Assembly: GCF_036417845.1 (NCBI RefSeq)
Contig: NC_089980.1
Coordinates: forward strand, 133,140,516-133,204,515
Source: Apteryx mantelli
Lineage: Eukaryota > Chordata > Aves > Apterygiformes > Apterygidae
Direction of reading: 5' to 3'
Length of the DNA: 64,000 nucleotides
Each line of letters starts with the position of its first letter. Position 1 is the stretch's first letter. Both the position numbers and the translations under genes were made by a program. Under the pieces are notes generated by a model. That model did no database searches, had not been told where the DNA came from, and saw nothing but the letters and a program-made list of their open reading frames with translations. This document shows positions 63,673-64,000 of this stretch, one piece after another.

Positions 63673-64000
63673 TCTGTCTTGGCAGCACTGCAGCAACTGG
63701 ACTCTTGTCTATGAGAGTATAGTTATTGCGACCAATGCAGCCATCCAGTATAATCAGCTTCTGTGCAGAACATGGGGCCATTCCATGATCGCTTGTTATT
63801 ATGACGTTAATAGTGTCCCACAAACCTAATGCCTTCAATTTATTAGTAAGGAAACCAATATGATTATCCACTTGTTCTAATACTTTGCGCATGTTCTCAG
63901 TATCATCTGGTCCATATTTATGCCCGCTTACATCTGGTTCTTCCCAGTATAACGTAGCAAAACTGACCGGTGGGTTGGAGTTGTTCAGCCACATAACAAT
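63673..64000 (-). CDS. ENPP4: ENPP4 exon 2, partial (runs off the window)
   Basis: The open frame enters from the right edge in frame (Ile-Val before MWLNNSNPP), so the true start and signal peptide lie beyond 64000. The visible part carries four metal ligands: Asp and His in [13 protein letters not shown], and Asp and His in [13 protein letters not shown]. It continues through [20 protein letters not shown] to VAAVLPRQ and ends in phase 1 at the donor GTACGT. Asp and the nucleophile Thr of the N-terminal half are not in the window. The spacing of motifs equals that of ENPP5 exon 2, supporting paralogy. The ATG at 63994 is internal. Confidence 0.95.

Overview
This is a 64 kb piece of a vertebrate nuclear chromosome, most probably from a bird. 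The genes have introns with GT/AG splice sites, the window is mostly AT-rich with one strong CpG island, and the clearest transposable element is a CR1 LINE 3' end, the dominant repeat of birds. Recognisable repeats are few, short and mostly ancient, which fits a bird better than a turtle or crocodilian, although those also carry CR1. Species cannot be fixed from sequence alone.

Three genes are supported. (1) RCAN2 (regulator of calcineurin 2), plus strand: its last three coding exons are at 21607-21780, 23921-24092 and 32218-32378. They encode 168 residues, i.e. everything after the short first-exon segment. The first exon lies outside the window or was not recognised, so bases 1-21606 are best read as RCAN2 intron. 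(2) ENPP5, plus strand and complete: a probable 5'UTR exon in a CpG island ends at 42100, and coding exons at 45121-45990, 50526-50702 and 52040-52425 give a 475-residue type I membrane ectophosphodiesterase with all metal ligands. (3) ENPP4, minus strand and partial: exons at 64000-63673 (open at the window edge), 62717-62547 and 60096-59729, ending in a transmembrane helix and an acidic dileucine tail.

The order RCAN2(+) - ENPP5(+) - ENPP4(-) is, as I recall it, the conserved amniote arrangement (human chromosome 6p, read in reverse; CLIC5 would be expected next). ENPP4 and ENPP5 converge tail to tail and share intron positions and phases, so they are old duplicates. Both encode surface enzymes of extracellular nucleotide metabolism. 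RCAN2 is an intracellular calcineurin modulator and is a neighbour by synteny rather than by pathway.

Layout: 1-21606 RCAN2 intronic DNA with ancient CR1 pieces and microsatellites; 21607-32378 RCAN2 coding exons; 32379 to about 36360 probable RCAN2 3'UTR; about 36360-41570 intergenic; 41570-42580 CpG-island promoter of ENPP5 with a 77-bp-offset tandem duplication and G-quadruplex motifs; 42101-52425 ENPP5; 52426 to about 56070 probable ENPP5 3'UTR; about 56070-57770 between the convergent genes; about 57770-64000 ENPP4.

I found no bacterial-style system, CRISPR array, rRNA or tRNA, and no convincing undescribed gene. The points worth a second look are regulatory: the duplicated ENPP5 promoter block, a cluster of GTTAAC sites beside it, two strong inverted repeats, and several intronic blocks that look like conserved non-coding elements.
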